From: Nocardia blacklockiae
GTDB taxonomy: Bacteria > Actinomycetota > Actinomycetes > Mycobacteriales > Mycobacteriaceae
NCBI RefSeq assembly: GCF_015477355.1
Contig: NZ_JADLRJ010000001.1
Location: 1,116,001 to 1,180,000 of the forward strand
Length of the DNA: 64,000 bases
Reading direction: 5' to 3'
Within the stretch, counting starts at the first letter, position 1, and the number at the start of each line of letters is the position of its first letter. A program made the position numbers and the translations under genes. This document shows, piece by piece, positions 51,297 to 59,037 of this stretch. Under the pieces are notes generated by a model. That model was not told the origin of the DNA. It did not search any database and saw nothing but the letters and a program-made list of their open reading frames with translations.

Positions 51297-52385
51297 CTAC
51301 AGATACGGCGACACCAGTTGCACGGCCTCCACCGGGTGCCCGGCCTCGATGGGCGCGCCGATCGAGGCCAGCCGCCAGCTGCCCCCCTCGCGGTAGACCT
51401 TGGCGACCACCATGGCGGTGTGCGGGCCGCCGCCGCGCAGGTTGCCGCGCACGAGTTCGGCGTTGCTGGACCCGTCGACCATGCGCCAGTAGCCGTTGCG
51501 GATGCGTTCGAAGGTGTGCCCGGCGTAGGAGGTGACCACGAAGACCATCGCGGTGATCTGCGGGGGCAGCCGGGCCAGGTCCACGGTGATCACCTCGTCG
51601 TCGCCCTTGCCCTCACCGGTGAGGTTGTCCCCCGAGTGGCGCACCGCGCCGTCGCGGGAGGCGAGCTGCTGGTAGAAGGCGACGTCCACCAGGCTCTGGC
51701 CCACGAACAGCAGCGCCGAGGCGTCCAGGTCGATCTCGAGTTCGCGCAGCCCGCGCGGGCCGTGCACCTTCACCGGGTCCCAGCCCACGGCCATCTTCAC
51801 CAGCGACAGGTCGCCTTTGCGGATCTCGTTGAGCGCCACCTCCTGCCCGGGGTCGAGCACGGCCGGTCCGCGGTAGAAGTTCTCGGCCTCGCCGCCGCCG
51901 ATGGGCACGCCGTGCGCGGTGACCAGCGCGGCGAATCCGGCGGGGTAGCCGTGGCCGAGCACGCGGACCTGCCAGCCGCCGGCGGCGCGGTCCAGGTCGA
52001 AGGCGATGACGGCGGATTCCTGGGCCAGGCCGTCGATCACGTACTCGTACAGCAGGTTTCCCGCGGCGTCGTCGATGCGCAGCTGCGGGGGCGCGAAGTC
52101 GCCGAAGCGGGCCTGGGCGTCCTCGAGGGACAGGGTGACCCGGACGTGCTCGACCTCGGGGGGCAGCTGCGCCAGCGCGATCGACAGGCTCGGCTGCTCG
52201 TTGCTCAGGCGGGTGCCGGGGCCGGCGGGGTTGTTGTAGAAGACCAGATCGCTCTCGTTGCGCACCTGTCCGGCGGCGTTGAGCAGCAGCGCCGAGATGT
52301 CGATCGGCTCGCTGTGACGAACCGACACCACGATGTCGTCGACGGCCAGGCGGTCGACTTGTCCCTTGGTCAGCTGTGCGGCCAC
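51297..52385 (-). CDS. Tandem TerD-domain protein
   Basis: A 362-residue cytoplasmic protein beginning at the GTG at 52385 (AAQLTKGQVDRLAV). Two TerD-type beta-sandwich domains are joined: the first about 1-165 (DISALLLNAAGQVRNESDLVFYNNPAGPG, VRVTLSLEDAQARFGDF) and the second about 185-362 (EIRKGDLSLVKMAVGWDP, EIDLDASALLF, GDDEVITVDLARLPPQITAMVFVVTSYAGHTFERI). TerD domains bind calcium and belong to tellurite-resistance/stress systems that are poorly understood. No other ter genes (terA, terB, terC) are near. Divergent promoter region 52386-52540 is shared with the lipoprotein gene. Confidence 0.88.
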   Translation of the reverse strand: MAAQLTKGQVDRLAVDDIVVSVRHSEPIDISALLLNAAGQVRNESDLVFYNNPAGPGTRLSNEQPSLSIALAQLPPEVEHVRVTLSLEDAQARFGDFAPPQLRIDDAAGNLLYEYVIDGLAQESAVIAFDLDRAAGGWQVRVLGHGYPAGFAALVTAHGVPIGGGEAENFYRGPAVLDPGQEVALNEIRKGDLSLVKMAVGWDPVKVHGPRGLRELEIDLDASALLFVGQSLVDVAFYQQLASRDGAVRHSGDNLTGEGKGDDEVITVDLARLPPQITAMVFVVTSYAGHTFERIRNGYWRMVDGSSNAELVRGNLRGGGPHTAMVVAKVYREGGSWRLASIGAPIEAGHPVEAVQLVSPYL

Positions 52386-52540
52386 CCGTCCACTGTACGT
52401 TGCCCGGCGGCGCTTCCGGGTGATCCGCGCGCCGCGGCCGGGTCCGCAACCGGCTCGGCAGCAAGCGAATTGCCGGGCGGCGCGGCCCGCGCGGTACGGT
52501 GTCGGGCGCGAGGCGGGCACGAGCAGACAGGAGTGCGGTG

Positions 52541-53059
52541 GTGCGGCACAGCGTCCAGGCGGTCCTCGGCGCGAGCGTGCTGGCGGCCGCGCTCGCCGCC
52601 GCCGGGTGCGGGTCCGGCGACGAGAATCCGGACCCGGCACCGGTTCCGGCGACCACGCCGGCACTCACCACCGCCCCGGCCCCGGCCGCGCCGAGCGCGC
52701 CGCCCACCGCCGCCGGGCCGCCGACGGTGGACCCGTACGCCGGCAGCGCGCTGATCGAGGGCAGCGAGTGGAGCGAGGATCCCGACGGCCGCCGCCTGCG
52801 CGTGTATCCCAGCGCGGCCGGGCGCGCCGACACCTTCCCCGCCGCGCTGGACCGCGCCTGGGCCGAGGTGGTCGCCGCCGTGCCCGACGCCGACTCCCCC
52901 GGCATGTACGACCAGTTCAAATGTCATTGGGAGTGGGCGCGTCTGGTCGCGCCGGACAAGCCGAGCTGGAATCTCGAGCCGTGGCGTCCGGCGCTGGGAT
53001 ATCAGGGCACGGTGAGCGCGCGCTGCAATCCCGGCGGCCCGGATCCGGTCGGCAACTGA
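52541..53059 (+). CDS. DUF2599 lipoprotein
   Basis: A 172-residue exported lipoprotein. The signal sequence VRHSVQAVLGASVLAAALAAAGC ends in a lipobox (AAAGC). A Pro/Ala/Thr-rich linker follows to about residue 75. The C-terminal DUF2599 domain has FPAALDRAWAEVVAAVPDADSPGMYDQFKCHWEWAR and KPSWNLEPWRP with paired Cys. DUF2599 proteins occur mainly in mycolata and have no known function. The GTG at 52541 lies seven bases after AGGAG; a GTG three bases earlier is possible. Confidence 0.85.
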   Translation: MRHSVQAVLGASVLAAALAAAGCGSGDENPDPAPVPATTPALTTAPAPAAPSAPPTAAGPPTVDPYAGSALIEGSEWSEDPDGRRLRVYPSAAGRADTFPAALDRAWAEVVAAVPDADSPGMYDQFKCHWEWARLVAPDKPSWNLEPWRPALGYQGTVSARCNPGGPDPVGN

Positions 53060-53063
53060 GGGA

Positions 53064-53495
53064 TCAGAAGTCGTCGAGGTCGCCCATGTCGGCCGACAGC
53101 CAGTGCCGCGGGCGCATGTACACCGCGGACTGCGGGCCGAGCGTCTCGGCGAATTTCAGGTAGCCCGCGACCTTGTCGGGCGGCAGGTAGCGGCGCACCA
53201 TCGCCTCGTGCACCGCGTCGGCGGCGGGGACGACGCGGGTGACCGGGCCCTCGACGGTCACGTATCGGACGGTCGGCTCCACGCGGTCGACCATCAGGCT
53301 GAAACGGCCCGCGGCCTCGATGAGTTCGAGCTTCTTGGAGGTGGGGCCGGTCAGCACCCACAGCTCGCCGCCGGGCACGTAGTCGTACCAGATCGGCACG
53401 GTCAGCGGCCCGCGGCCGGGCGCGGCGGCGACCGCCAGCGCGCCGATGTGCGGCTCGGACAGGAACTGTTCACGATCGCGCGCGGTCAATGCCAT
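53064..53495 (-). CDS. PNPOx-like split-barrel flavin/F420-binding protein
   Basis: A 143-residue protein of the pyridoxamine-phosphate-oxidase-like split beta-barrel fold: LTARDREQFLSEPHIGALAVAAAPGRGPLTVPIWYDYVPGGELWVLTG. It then has KKLELIEAAGRFSLMVDRVEP and YVTVEGPV. Many actinobacterial members bind F420 or FMN and reduce or degrade varied substrates. It is convergent with the DUF2599 gene (four bases between stops) and divergent from the PLP operon across 165 bp. Cofactor and role are not determined. Confidence 0.82.
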   Translation of the reverse strand: MALTARDREQFLSEPHIGALAVAAAPGRGPLTVPIWYDYVPGGELWVLTGPTSKKLELIEAAGRFSLMVDRVEPTVRYVTVEGPVTRVVPAADAVHEAMVRRYLPPDKVAGYLKFAETLGPQSAVYMRPRHWLSADMGDLDDF

Positions 53496-53599
53496 GCCCT
53501 CACGGTACCGCCCGATCCGCCGCTCGCCCGGCACGACGCGTGCGCCGGGTGAAACCCGTTGGCCGCGACCGCGTTCGAACACCTCGCGAAATGTGCGTA

Positions 53600-53633
53600 T
53601 CGTTGAGAAGGTCGGATCGTTGGTGAGGTCGGA
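53600..53633. repeat. Tandem 17-bp direct repeat upstream of the PLP operon
   Basis: TCGTTGAGAAGGTCGGA is followed immediately by TCGTTGGTGAGGTCGGA, with differences only in a central three-base block. It ends 27 bp before the first operon start and is a likely operator or UP element. Binder unknown. Confidence 0.55.
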
Positions 53634-53660
53634 GCGTCACGACCCGAAGGGAGCGTCGCG

Positions 53661-54938
53661 GTGCGGTCAGCTACGTCTCGGACTGCCCCCGATCCCGCGT
53701 TCTCCCCGCAGGCGCTGCGCGAGCTGTTCCCCGCCCTGGCCGAGACCGCCGAGGTGTATCTCGACAGCGCCTCCACCACGCAGAAGCCGCGTCCGGTGAT
53801 CGAGGCCGTGCACCGCTACCACAGTTCCCGCACCGCCAACGCCGGGCGCGGCAGCTATCCGTGGGCGACCACCCTCACCCGCGCCGTCGCCGACGTCCGC
53901 GCCCGCACCGCGCGATTCCTCAACGCCTCACCGGAGGAGATCGTCTTCACCGCGGGCGCCACCGCGGGCCTCAACGCCGTCGCGCTGGCGTGGGGGCTCG
54001 GCGCGCTCGAGGACGGCGACGAAATCCTGTACAGCCCACGCGATCACGCCTCCAACGTGTATCCGTGGCGGCAGCTGCAGGCCACGCTGGCGCGGTTCGG
54101 GCGCCGCATCCGGTTGGTGCCCTACCGGGTGACCGCGCTCGGCGAGGCCGACATCGACGACATCGCCGCCAAACTCGGCCCCCGCACCCGGCTGCTCACC
54201 GTGGCCCACCTGCATCACGTGTTCGGCGCGCGCACCACTCTCGAGGAGTTGCGCGGCCGCCTCGACGAGCGGGTGCTGCTGTGTTTCGACTGCAGCCAGA
54301 GCGCCGGGCACCTGCCGGTCGACGTGCGGGAGCTGGGCGCGGATTTCGCGGTGCTGTCGGCGCACAAGATGTTCGGCGCGCCCGGCACCGGCGTGCTGTA
54401 CTGCGCGCGGCGCGTGCACGACCAGCTCACCGCGTTCCTGCCGGGCGGCAATTCCGCTGTGGCGGTGACGGAATGGGGGCTGGCGCCGGCGGCGATGCCC
54501 GAGCGGATGGAGGGCGGCACCCCCAATCTGCCGGGCCTGCTCGCTCTGGGCGCGGCGCTGGAGTTCCTGGACTCCGTGGGCCTGGACGCGGTCGCCGCGC
54601 ACAACCGGGCGCTGACCACGCGGCTGATCGAGGGCCTGCGCGCGGCCCCGGGCCTGGAGTTCCTGCCCGGCCCGGGCTACGCGCCGTGCGAAACCGGTTA
54701 CGGCACAGTGTCTTTCACCCTCGCCGGGATCGGCTCCACCGATCTGGGGTTCGTGCTCGCCGAGTCGGGGTTCCTCGTGCGCACCGGCGCGCACTGTGTT
54801 CCCGCGACCGGCGGCACGCCCGGCGGCGGCGCCGCCGATGATGATTCGGTACGGGTGAGCACGCACCTGTACACCACCGCCGAGGAGATCGACCGGTTCG
54901 TGCGGTGTGTCACCGCCATAGCCACGGAGGTCCGATGA
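53661..54938 (+). CDS. Class V aminotransferase, SufS/CsdA-like cysteine desulfurase
   Basis: A 425-residue fold-type I PLP enzyme. PLP Lys236 lies in LSAHKMFGAPG. Asp and Gln are in CFDCSQSAGH, and His in HLHHVFGA. The mobile-loop Cys of group II desulfurases is conserved: Cys379 in VRTGAHCVPATGG, matching RTGHHC of SufS/CsdA. So it can probably take sulfur from cysteine (or selenium from selenocysteine). An insertion GGTPGGGAADDD follows that loop. No SufE/SufU or other suf genes are nearby; a rhodanese domain three genes on may accept the persulfide. The GTG start at 53661 sits behind a tandem repeat. The next gene starts inside its stop. Confidence 0.82.
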   Translation: MRSATSRTAPDPAFSPQALRELFPALAETAEVYLDSASTTQKPRPVIEAVHRYHSSRTANAGRGSYPWATTLTRAVADVRARTARFLNASPEEIVFTAGATAGLNAVALAWGLGALEDGDEILYSPRDHASNVYPWRQLQATLARFGRRIRLVPYRVTALGEADIDDIAAKLGPRTRLLTVAHLHHVFGARTTLEELRGRLDERVLLCFDCSQSAGHLPVDVRELGADFAVLSAHKMFGAPGTGVLYCARRVHDQLTAFLPGGNSAVAVTEWGLAPAAMPERMEGGTPNLPGLLALGAALEFLDSVGLDAVAAHNRALTTRLIEGLRAAPGLEFLPGPGYAPCETGYGTVSFTLAGIGSTDLGFVLAESGFLVRTGAHCVPATGGTPGGGAADDDSVRVSTHLYTTAEEIDRFVRCVTAIATEVR

Positions 54939-56212
54939 CAACCGACCAGGCGCATCCGCGCTACGACCGGCGCGCGGCCTCCCGGGTGCTGGCCGGGCTG
55001 GCCCGGCCGGGCCTGTTCGCCGATCCGCCCGCCCCCGCGCCGGCGCGGATCGAATACCTCTGTGCGCCGGTGCGTTCGGAGCCCAACAGTCACCTCACGC
55101 TGTCGCAGCGGATGTATCTGGAGCGGTTCATGCGGCCGTGCCGCCCCGACCAGGTCACCAGCGCCACCCACCGCATCGAGTGGACCGACTCCGACGGCGT
55201 CCCCAACACCGGCCACTTCCACGCCGGGGGGCTGGGCCCGATCGTGCCGATCGCGATGCGCGAGGCCGTGCTGGGCATGTGGCACGCCCTGGAAGCCGAT
55301 TCCGCACTCGCGCAACGCATCGCGGGAATCTCGCGCCGCGACCGGGAGGTGCTCGCGGGCACCACCACCGACCACGACCCGCTCGACATCTTCCGCGTGG
55401 GCATCGAGGCGTGCGGGCGGGTGCTGGCCCAGCACGCGCTGCTGGCGCGCTGGACGCCGTATCGCACGCCGGTCGAATTCGCTTACGGCATGCGCGATTC
55501 GGGTATTTTCGCCGCGGTCGCGACCCGCTGGTTCTGGGAGTTGCAGGCCTCCACCTACCGGCGCGGCATGATCCCGGCGGCCTTCGCCCGCCAGCCCGAC
55601 GGCACCGTGCGCTACACCGCCGACACGGTGGCGACCCTGCGGGCGATGAAGGACGCCACCATCACCGACGCGCACGCGGTGATGCGCCGCGCCACTACCA
55701 CCGAGGGCCTGTCGGTGCCCGCGGCGATCGAGAAGTACCACGACGAACTCGATCTCATCTCGCGCCAGTACGCGCTGCTGGCGCCGGGCACCCGCCCGGC
55801 GTGCCTGGCCGCCACGGCCCACCAGGTCGACGGCGAGCACTACAGCGTGCTGCCGGGCGTGGTCGACACCTTCGTCGAGTCGTTCGCCGCCGCGGTCGCC
55901 GCGCTCACCGTGGTCGAGGTGCCCGGGGCGGCCGAGCCCGAGGGCGGCGACCTCGCGGCCGAGGACCAGATCTTCTACGTGCCCGACATGAACTGCAAGC
56001 ATTGCGTGCGCACCATCACCGGGGTGCTGGAGTCGATGCAGATCCGCGTGCACGAGGTGGATCTGCTGGGCAAGCGGGTGGTGGCGGAGTTCCGCAGTCC
56101 CCGCAACCGCCATCGCGCCTTCGAGGCGCTGCGCGACGGCGGCTACAACCCGGTGCCGACGCGGCCCGCGGTGCAGCCCGCCGCGCGCCGCGGCACGGAA
56201 ACCGCGGTATGA
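54935..56212 (+). CDS. Uncharacterised protein with C-terminal heavy-metal-associated (HMA) domain
   Basis: A 425-residue protein. The C-terminal 65 residues form an HMA/copper-chaperone-like domain: FYVPDMNCKHCVRTITGV with metal-binding Cys354 and Cys357, and KRVVAEFRSP. The first 340 residues are of no family I recognise; they are helical with conserved-looking stretches (HFHAGGLGPIVPIAMREAV, FAYGMRDSGIFAAVATRWFWELQ) and several His and Cys. No membrane segment is present. It is fused by overlapping start/stop with both neighbours (ATGA), so it is made with the three PLP enzymes. It may deliver or sense a metal, or carry an enzymatic N-terminal domain. Function unknown. Confidence 0.72.
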   Translation: MTTDQAHPRYDRRAASRVLAGLARPGLFADPPAPAPARIEYLCAPVRSEPNSHLTLSQRMYLERFMRPCRPDQVTSATHRIEWTDSDGVPNTGHFHAGGLGPIVPIAMREAVLGMWHALEADSALAQRIAGISRRDREVLAGTTTDHDPLDIFRVGIEACGRVLAQHALLARWTPYRTPVEFAYGMRDSGIFAAVATRWFWELQASTYRRGMIPAAFARQPDGTVRYTADTVATLRAMKDATITDAHAVMRRATTTEGLSVPAAIEKYHDELDLISRQYALLAPGTRPACLAATAHQVDGEHYSVLPGVVDTFVESFAAAVAALTVVEVPGAAEPEGGDLAAEDQIFYVPDMNCKHCVRTITGVLESMQIRVHEVDLLGKRVVAEFRSPRNRHRAFEALRDGGYNPVPTRPAVQPAARRGTETAV

Positions 56213-57696
56213 GCGCCCCCGTTCCCGCGCTGCCGGCGAAACTGCATCCGCTGGTGCGCGCGTTCCTCGACTCCCCCGGCGCCGCCGAGGACGCGGTGAC
56301 CCGTTTCGGCTCACCCGCGCATCTGGTGTTCCCGCAGGTGTACGCGGAGAACCTGGCCCGGCTGCGCGCGGTGCTCGACCGGCGGCTGCCCGCGCACCGA
56401 ATCTGCTACGCGCACAAGGTGAATCGGTCGCGGGCGTTCCTGCGCACCGCCGAGCACGCCGGGATCGCGGTGGACGTGGCCTCGGCGCAGGAACTGGCCG
56501 CCGCGGTCGACGCCGGGTTCGGTCCGGCACGCATCGAGGTCACCGGACCCAAGGGCGAGACGTTCCTGCGCGAACTGGTCGACGCCGCGGTCACGGTGAA
56601 CGTGGACAACCTGTGGGAGCTGCGGCGGCTGGGCGAGCTGGCTGGGGAGCGGGCGCGGGTGCCGGTGCTGCTGCGCATGTCGGGTTTCCGGGCCACCGCG
56701 GTGAGCCGGTTCGGGATCGCGCTCGACGACGCCGAGCAGGCGCTGCGGCTGCTCGCCGCGCACGGCGAGCGGATCGTGTTGCGCGGCTTCGCGTTCCACC
56801 TCGATTCCGGGGAGCCCGCAGAGCGGGTGCGGGCGGTGGAGGCGTGCCTGGAGCTGATCGAACGCGCCTACTCCCGCGGGCTGGCGCCGAGCGTGCTCGA
56901 CATCGGCGGCGGTTTCCGGCAGGTGTTCACCGCCGACCCCGACCGTTTCGACGCCTACGTCGCGGCGCTGCGGGAGGCGCTGCTGGGCCGCGGCGAGCCG
57001 ATGACGTGGGGCGGCAACACCTTCGGGTTCCATCTCGACGACGCGGGCCTGCACGGGATCCCGGTGTTCCACAAGTACGCCAACACCGTGCCCGCGACCC
57101 GCATGCTCGACGATCTGCTCGCCGCCCCGCTCGACGCGCACGGCGGCCGCACCGTCGCGCAGGTCGCCACCGAGAACCTGCTGGAGCTGTGGCTCGAGCC
57201 GGGCAAGGCGCTGGTCGACCACGCCGGGATCACCGTGTCCCGCGTCGAATTCGTCAAACGCGCCGCCGACGGCAGCGTGCTGGTCAATCTCGACCTCAGC
57301 CGCGACACCGTCACCCCGGCCGACCAGGAGGTGATGGTGGATCCGATCATCGTGCCCAGCCGCGCGCACCGCGACCTGCCGGCGCGCGGCGCCGAGCCGG
57401 GCCCGGTGGGGGTGTTCTTCGCGGGCCGACTGTGCCTGGAACGCGACCTGATCACCAATCACAAGGTGTGGCCGGCGCGGCAGCCGCGGCCCGGGGACCT
57501 GGTGGTGTTCCCCAATACCGCCGCCTACCACTCGGATCTGTCGGCAGCGGCCGCATCGATGCATCCGCTGCCGCCGAAACTGGCGGTGGCGCACCGGTCC
57601 GGCGCGTTCGAGGTGTGCCGCGACCGCGACTACGAGCCCGCCCCGGTCACCGGGTACGCGACCGCCGCCGGGCAGCCCGGTTCCGGGACGGCGTGA
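56209..57696 (+). CDS. Fold-type III PLP enzyme, Orn/DAP/Arg decarboxylase-like (Y4yA-type)
   Basis: A 495-residue enzyme of the alanine-racemase-like barrel family that includes diaminopimelate decarboxylase. PLP Lys70 lies in CYAHKVNRS. The phosphate-binding region is DIGGGFRQ near residue 225. The C-terminal catalytic Cys region reads GRLCLERDLI, like the GPxCxSxD of DAP decarboxylases. It is longer than LysA (about 420). In Rhizobium a similar enzyme (y4yA) pairs with a cysteine-synthase homologue (y4xP) in a siderophore-type locus, from memory; the SbnA/SbnH pair of staphyloferrin B is comparable. Start overlaps the HMA gene stop (ATGA). Substrate is unknown. Confidence 0.8.
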   Translation: MSAPVPALPAKLHPLVRAFLDSPGAAEDAVTRFGSPAHLVFPQVYAENLARLRAVLDRRLPAHRICYAHKVNRSRAFLRTAEHAGIAVDVASAQELAAAVDAGFGPARIEVTGPKGETFLRELVDAAVTVNVDNLWELRRLGELAGERARVPVLLRMSGFRATAVSRFGIALDDAEQALRLLAAHGERIVLRGFAFHLDSGEPAERVRAVEACLELIERAYSRGLAPSVLDIGGGFRQVFTADPDRFDAYVAALREALLGRGEPMTWGGNTFGFHLDDAGLHGIPVFHKYANTVPATRMLDDLLAAPLDAHGGRTVAQVATENLLELWLEPGKALVDHAGITVSRVEFVKRAADGSVLVNLDLSRDTVTPADQEVMVDPIIVPSRAHRDLPARGAEPGPVGVFFAGRLCLERDLITNHKVWPARQPRPGDLVVFPNTAAYHSDLSAAAASMHPLPPKLAVAHRSGAFEVCRDRDYEPAPVTGYATAAGQPGSGTA

Positions 57697-59030
57697 TGGC
57701 CTACGACCACATCACCGAACTCATCGGCAACACCCCGTTGCTGCGCCTGGACCCCGCGGTGCACGGCCTGCACAATGTGCGGCTCTACGCGAAGCTGGAG
57801 TCGCACAACCCGTTCGGGTCGGTGAAGGACCGCGTCGCGTGGGGCATGATCCGCGACGACCTGGCCGAGATCAGCGCGCGCGGCCAGACGCTGATCGAGG
57901 CGTCCAGCGGCAACACCGCCAAGGCGCTGCGCATCCTGGGCGCGCTGCACGGGGTCGGGTTGCGCGCGGTCACCAACCGCATCAAGGTCGCCGAGGTGCG
58001 CGAGCTGCTGGAGCTGTTCGGCACCGAGATCGAGGAGCTGCCGGGGCTGTCGGAGTGCCCGGATCCCACCACCCCCAACGACGTGTACTCGGTGATCGAG
58101 TCGACGATGGCGAAAAGCCCCGGCGCCTACCATCATCCGTCGCAGTACACCAACGAGAAGAACATCGAGGCGCACTATCACGGCACCGGCCGCGAGATCC
58201 ACGAGGACCTCGCCCGCGACGGCGTGCACCGCGTCGACTATCTCGCCGGCGGCCTGGGCACCACCGGCTCCACCCGCGGCACCGCCACCTATCTGCGCAA
58301 GCACAATCCGGAACTGCGGGCGCTGGCGGTGGTGTCGGAACGCTCGGATTTCATTCCCGGCATCCGCTCGGAGACCGAGATGTGGGAGGTGGGCCTGTTC
58401 CGGCCCGACTTCTACGACCGCGTCCTGACCGTGGACTCCGCGCGCGCCATCGAGGCCACCCTGGAGCTGGCCACCGGCTACGGCGTGCTGGCGGGCCCGA
58501 CCAGCGGCGCCACCTACGCCGCGACCCTGGATTTCCTGCGCTCGCTGGACTATTCGACGATCGCCACCGATACGCCCGTGGTGGCGGTGTTCATCGTCTG
58601 CGACCGCCTCGAACCGTATCTGTCCTACATCCGCAAGCGCCGCCCGGATCTGTTCGGCCGCACCGGTTCCCGTGCCGCGCCGCCGACGGCGCAGGAGCTG
58701 GCGGCGGTGCCGGCGCTGTCGCCGGACGCGCTGGCCGAGCTCGACGCGACCGCACGCCCGACGATCGTCGACACCCGCGGCGCGATGGCCTACCGGATCG
58801 GGCACGTGCCCGGCGCGCTGAACATCCGCGACGACCAGCTCGACGACATGCTCGCCCACGGGGTGCCGTTCTCGCGGTCGCGGCCGGTGGTGTTCGTGTG
58901 CCCGGTGGGTGAGGTGTCGGCACGGTTCGCGGCGCTGGCGCGGCGCGCGGGCTACGACGCGGCGAGCCTGGCCGGCGGCATCGTGGCCTGGCGCGACGCG
59001 GGCCTGCCGATGGAGTCCGCGCCGCGCTGA
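57696..59030 (+). CDS. Cysteine synthase-like PLP enzyme fused to a rhodanese domain
   Basis: A 444-residue two-domain protein. Residues 1-330 form a fold-type II PLP beta-replacement enzyme: ITELIGNTPLLRL, PLP Lys44 in NPFGSVKDR, EASSGNTAKA, the phosphate-binding GGLGTTGSTRG and GVLAGPTSGATYAA. Residues about 345-444 form a rhodanese domain: ATARPTIVDTRGAMAYRIGHVPGALNI, with active-site Cys in FVCPVGEVSARF and LAGGIVAWRDAGLP. The fusion could let a protein persulfide be the sulfur nucleophile. ATG at 57696 overlaps the previous stop (TGATG). It ends the four-gene operon. Product could be cysteine, diaminopropionate or a new amino acid. Confidence 0.85.
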   Translation: MAYDHITELIGNTPLLRLDPAVHGLHNVRLYAKLESHNPFGSVKDRVAWGMIRDDLAEISARGQTLIEASSGNTAKALRILGALHGVGLRAVTNRIKVAEVRELLELFGTEIEELPGLSECPDPTTPNDVYSVIESTMAKSPGAYHHPSQYTNEKNIEAHYHGTGREIHEDLARDGVHRVDYLAGGLGTTGSTRGTATYLRKHNPELRALAVVSERSDFIPGIRSETEMWEVGLFRPDFYDRVLTVDSARAIEATLELATGYGVLAGPTSGATYAATLDFLRSLDYSTIATDTPVVAVFIVCDRLEPYLSYIRKRRPDLFGRTGSRAAPPTAQELAAVPALSPDALAELDATARPTIVDTRGAMAYRIGHVPGALNIRDDQLDDMLAHGVPFSRSRPVVFVCPVGEVSARFAALARRAGYDAASLAGGIVAWRDAGLPMESAPR

Positions 59031-59037
59031 GCGCGGT

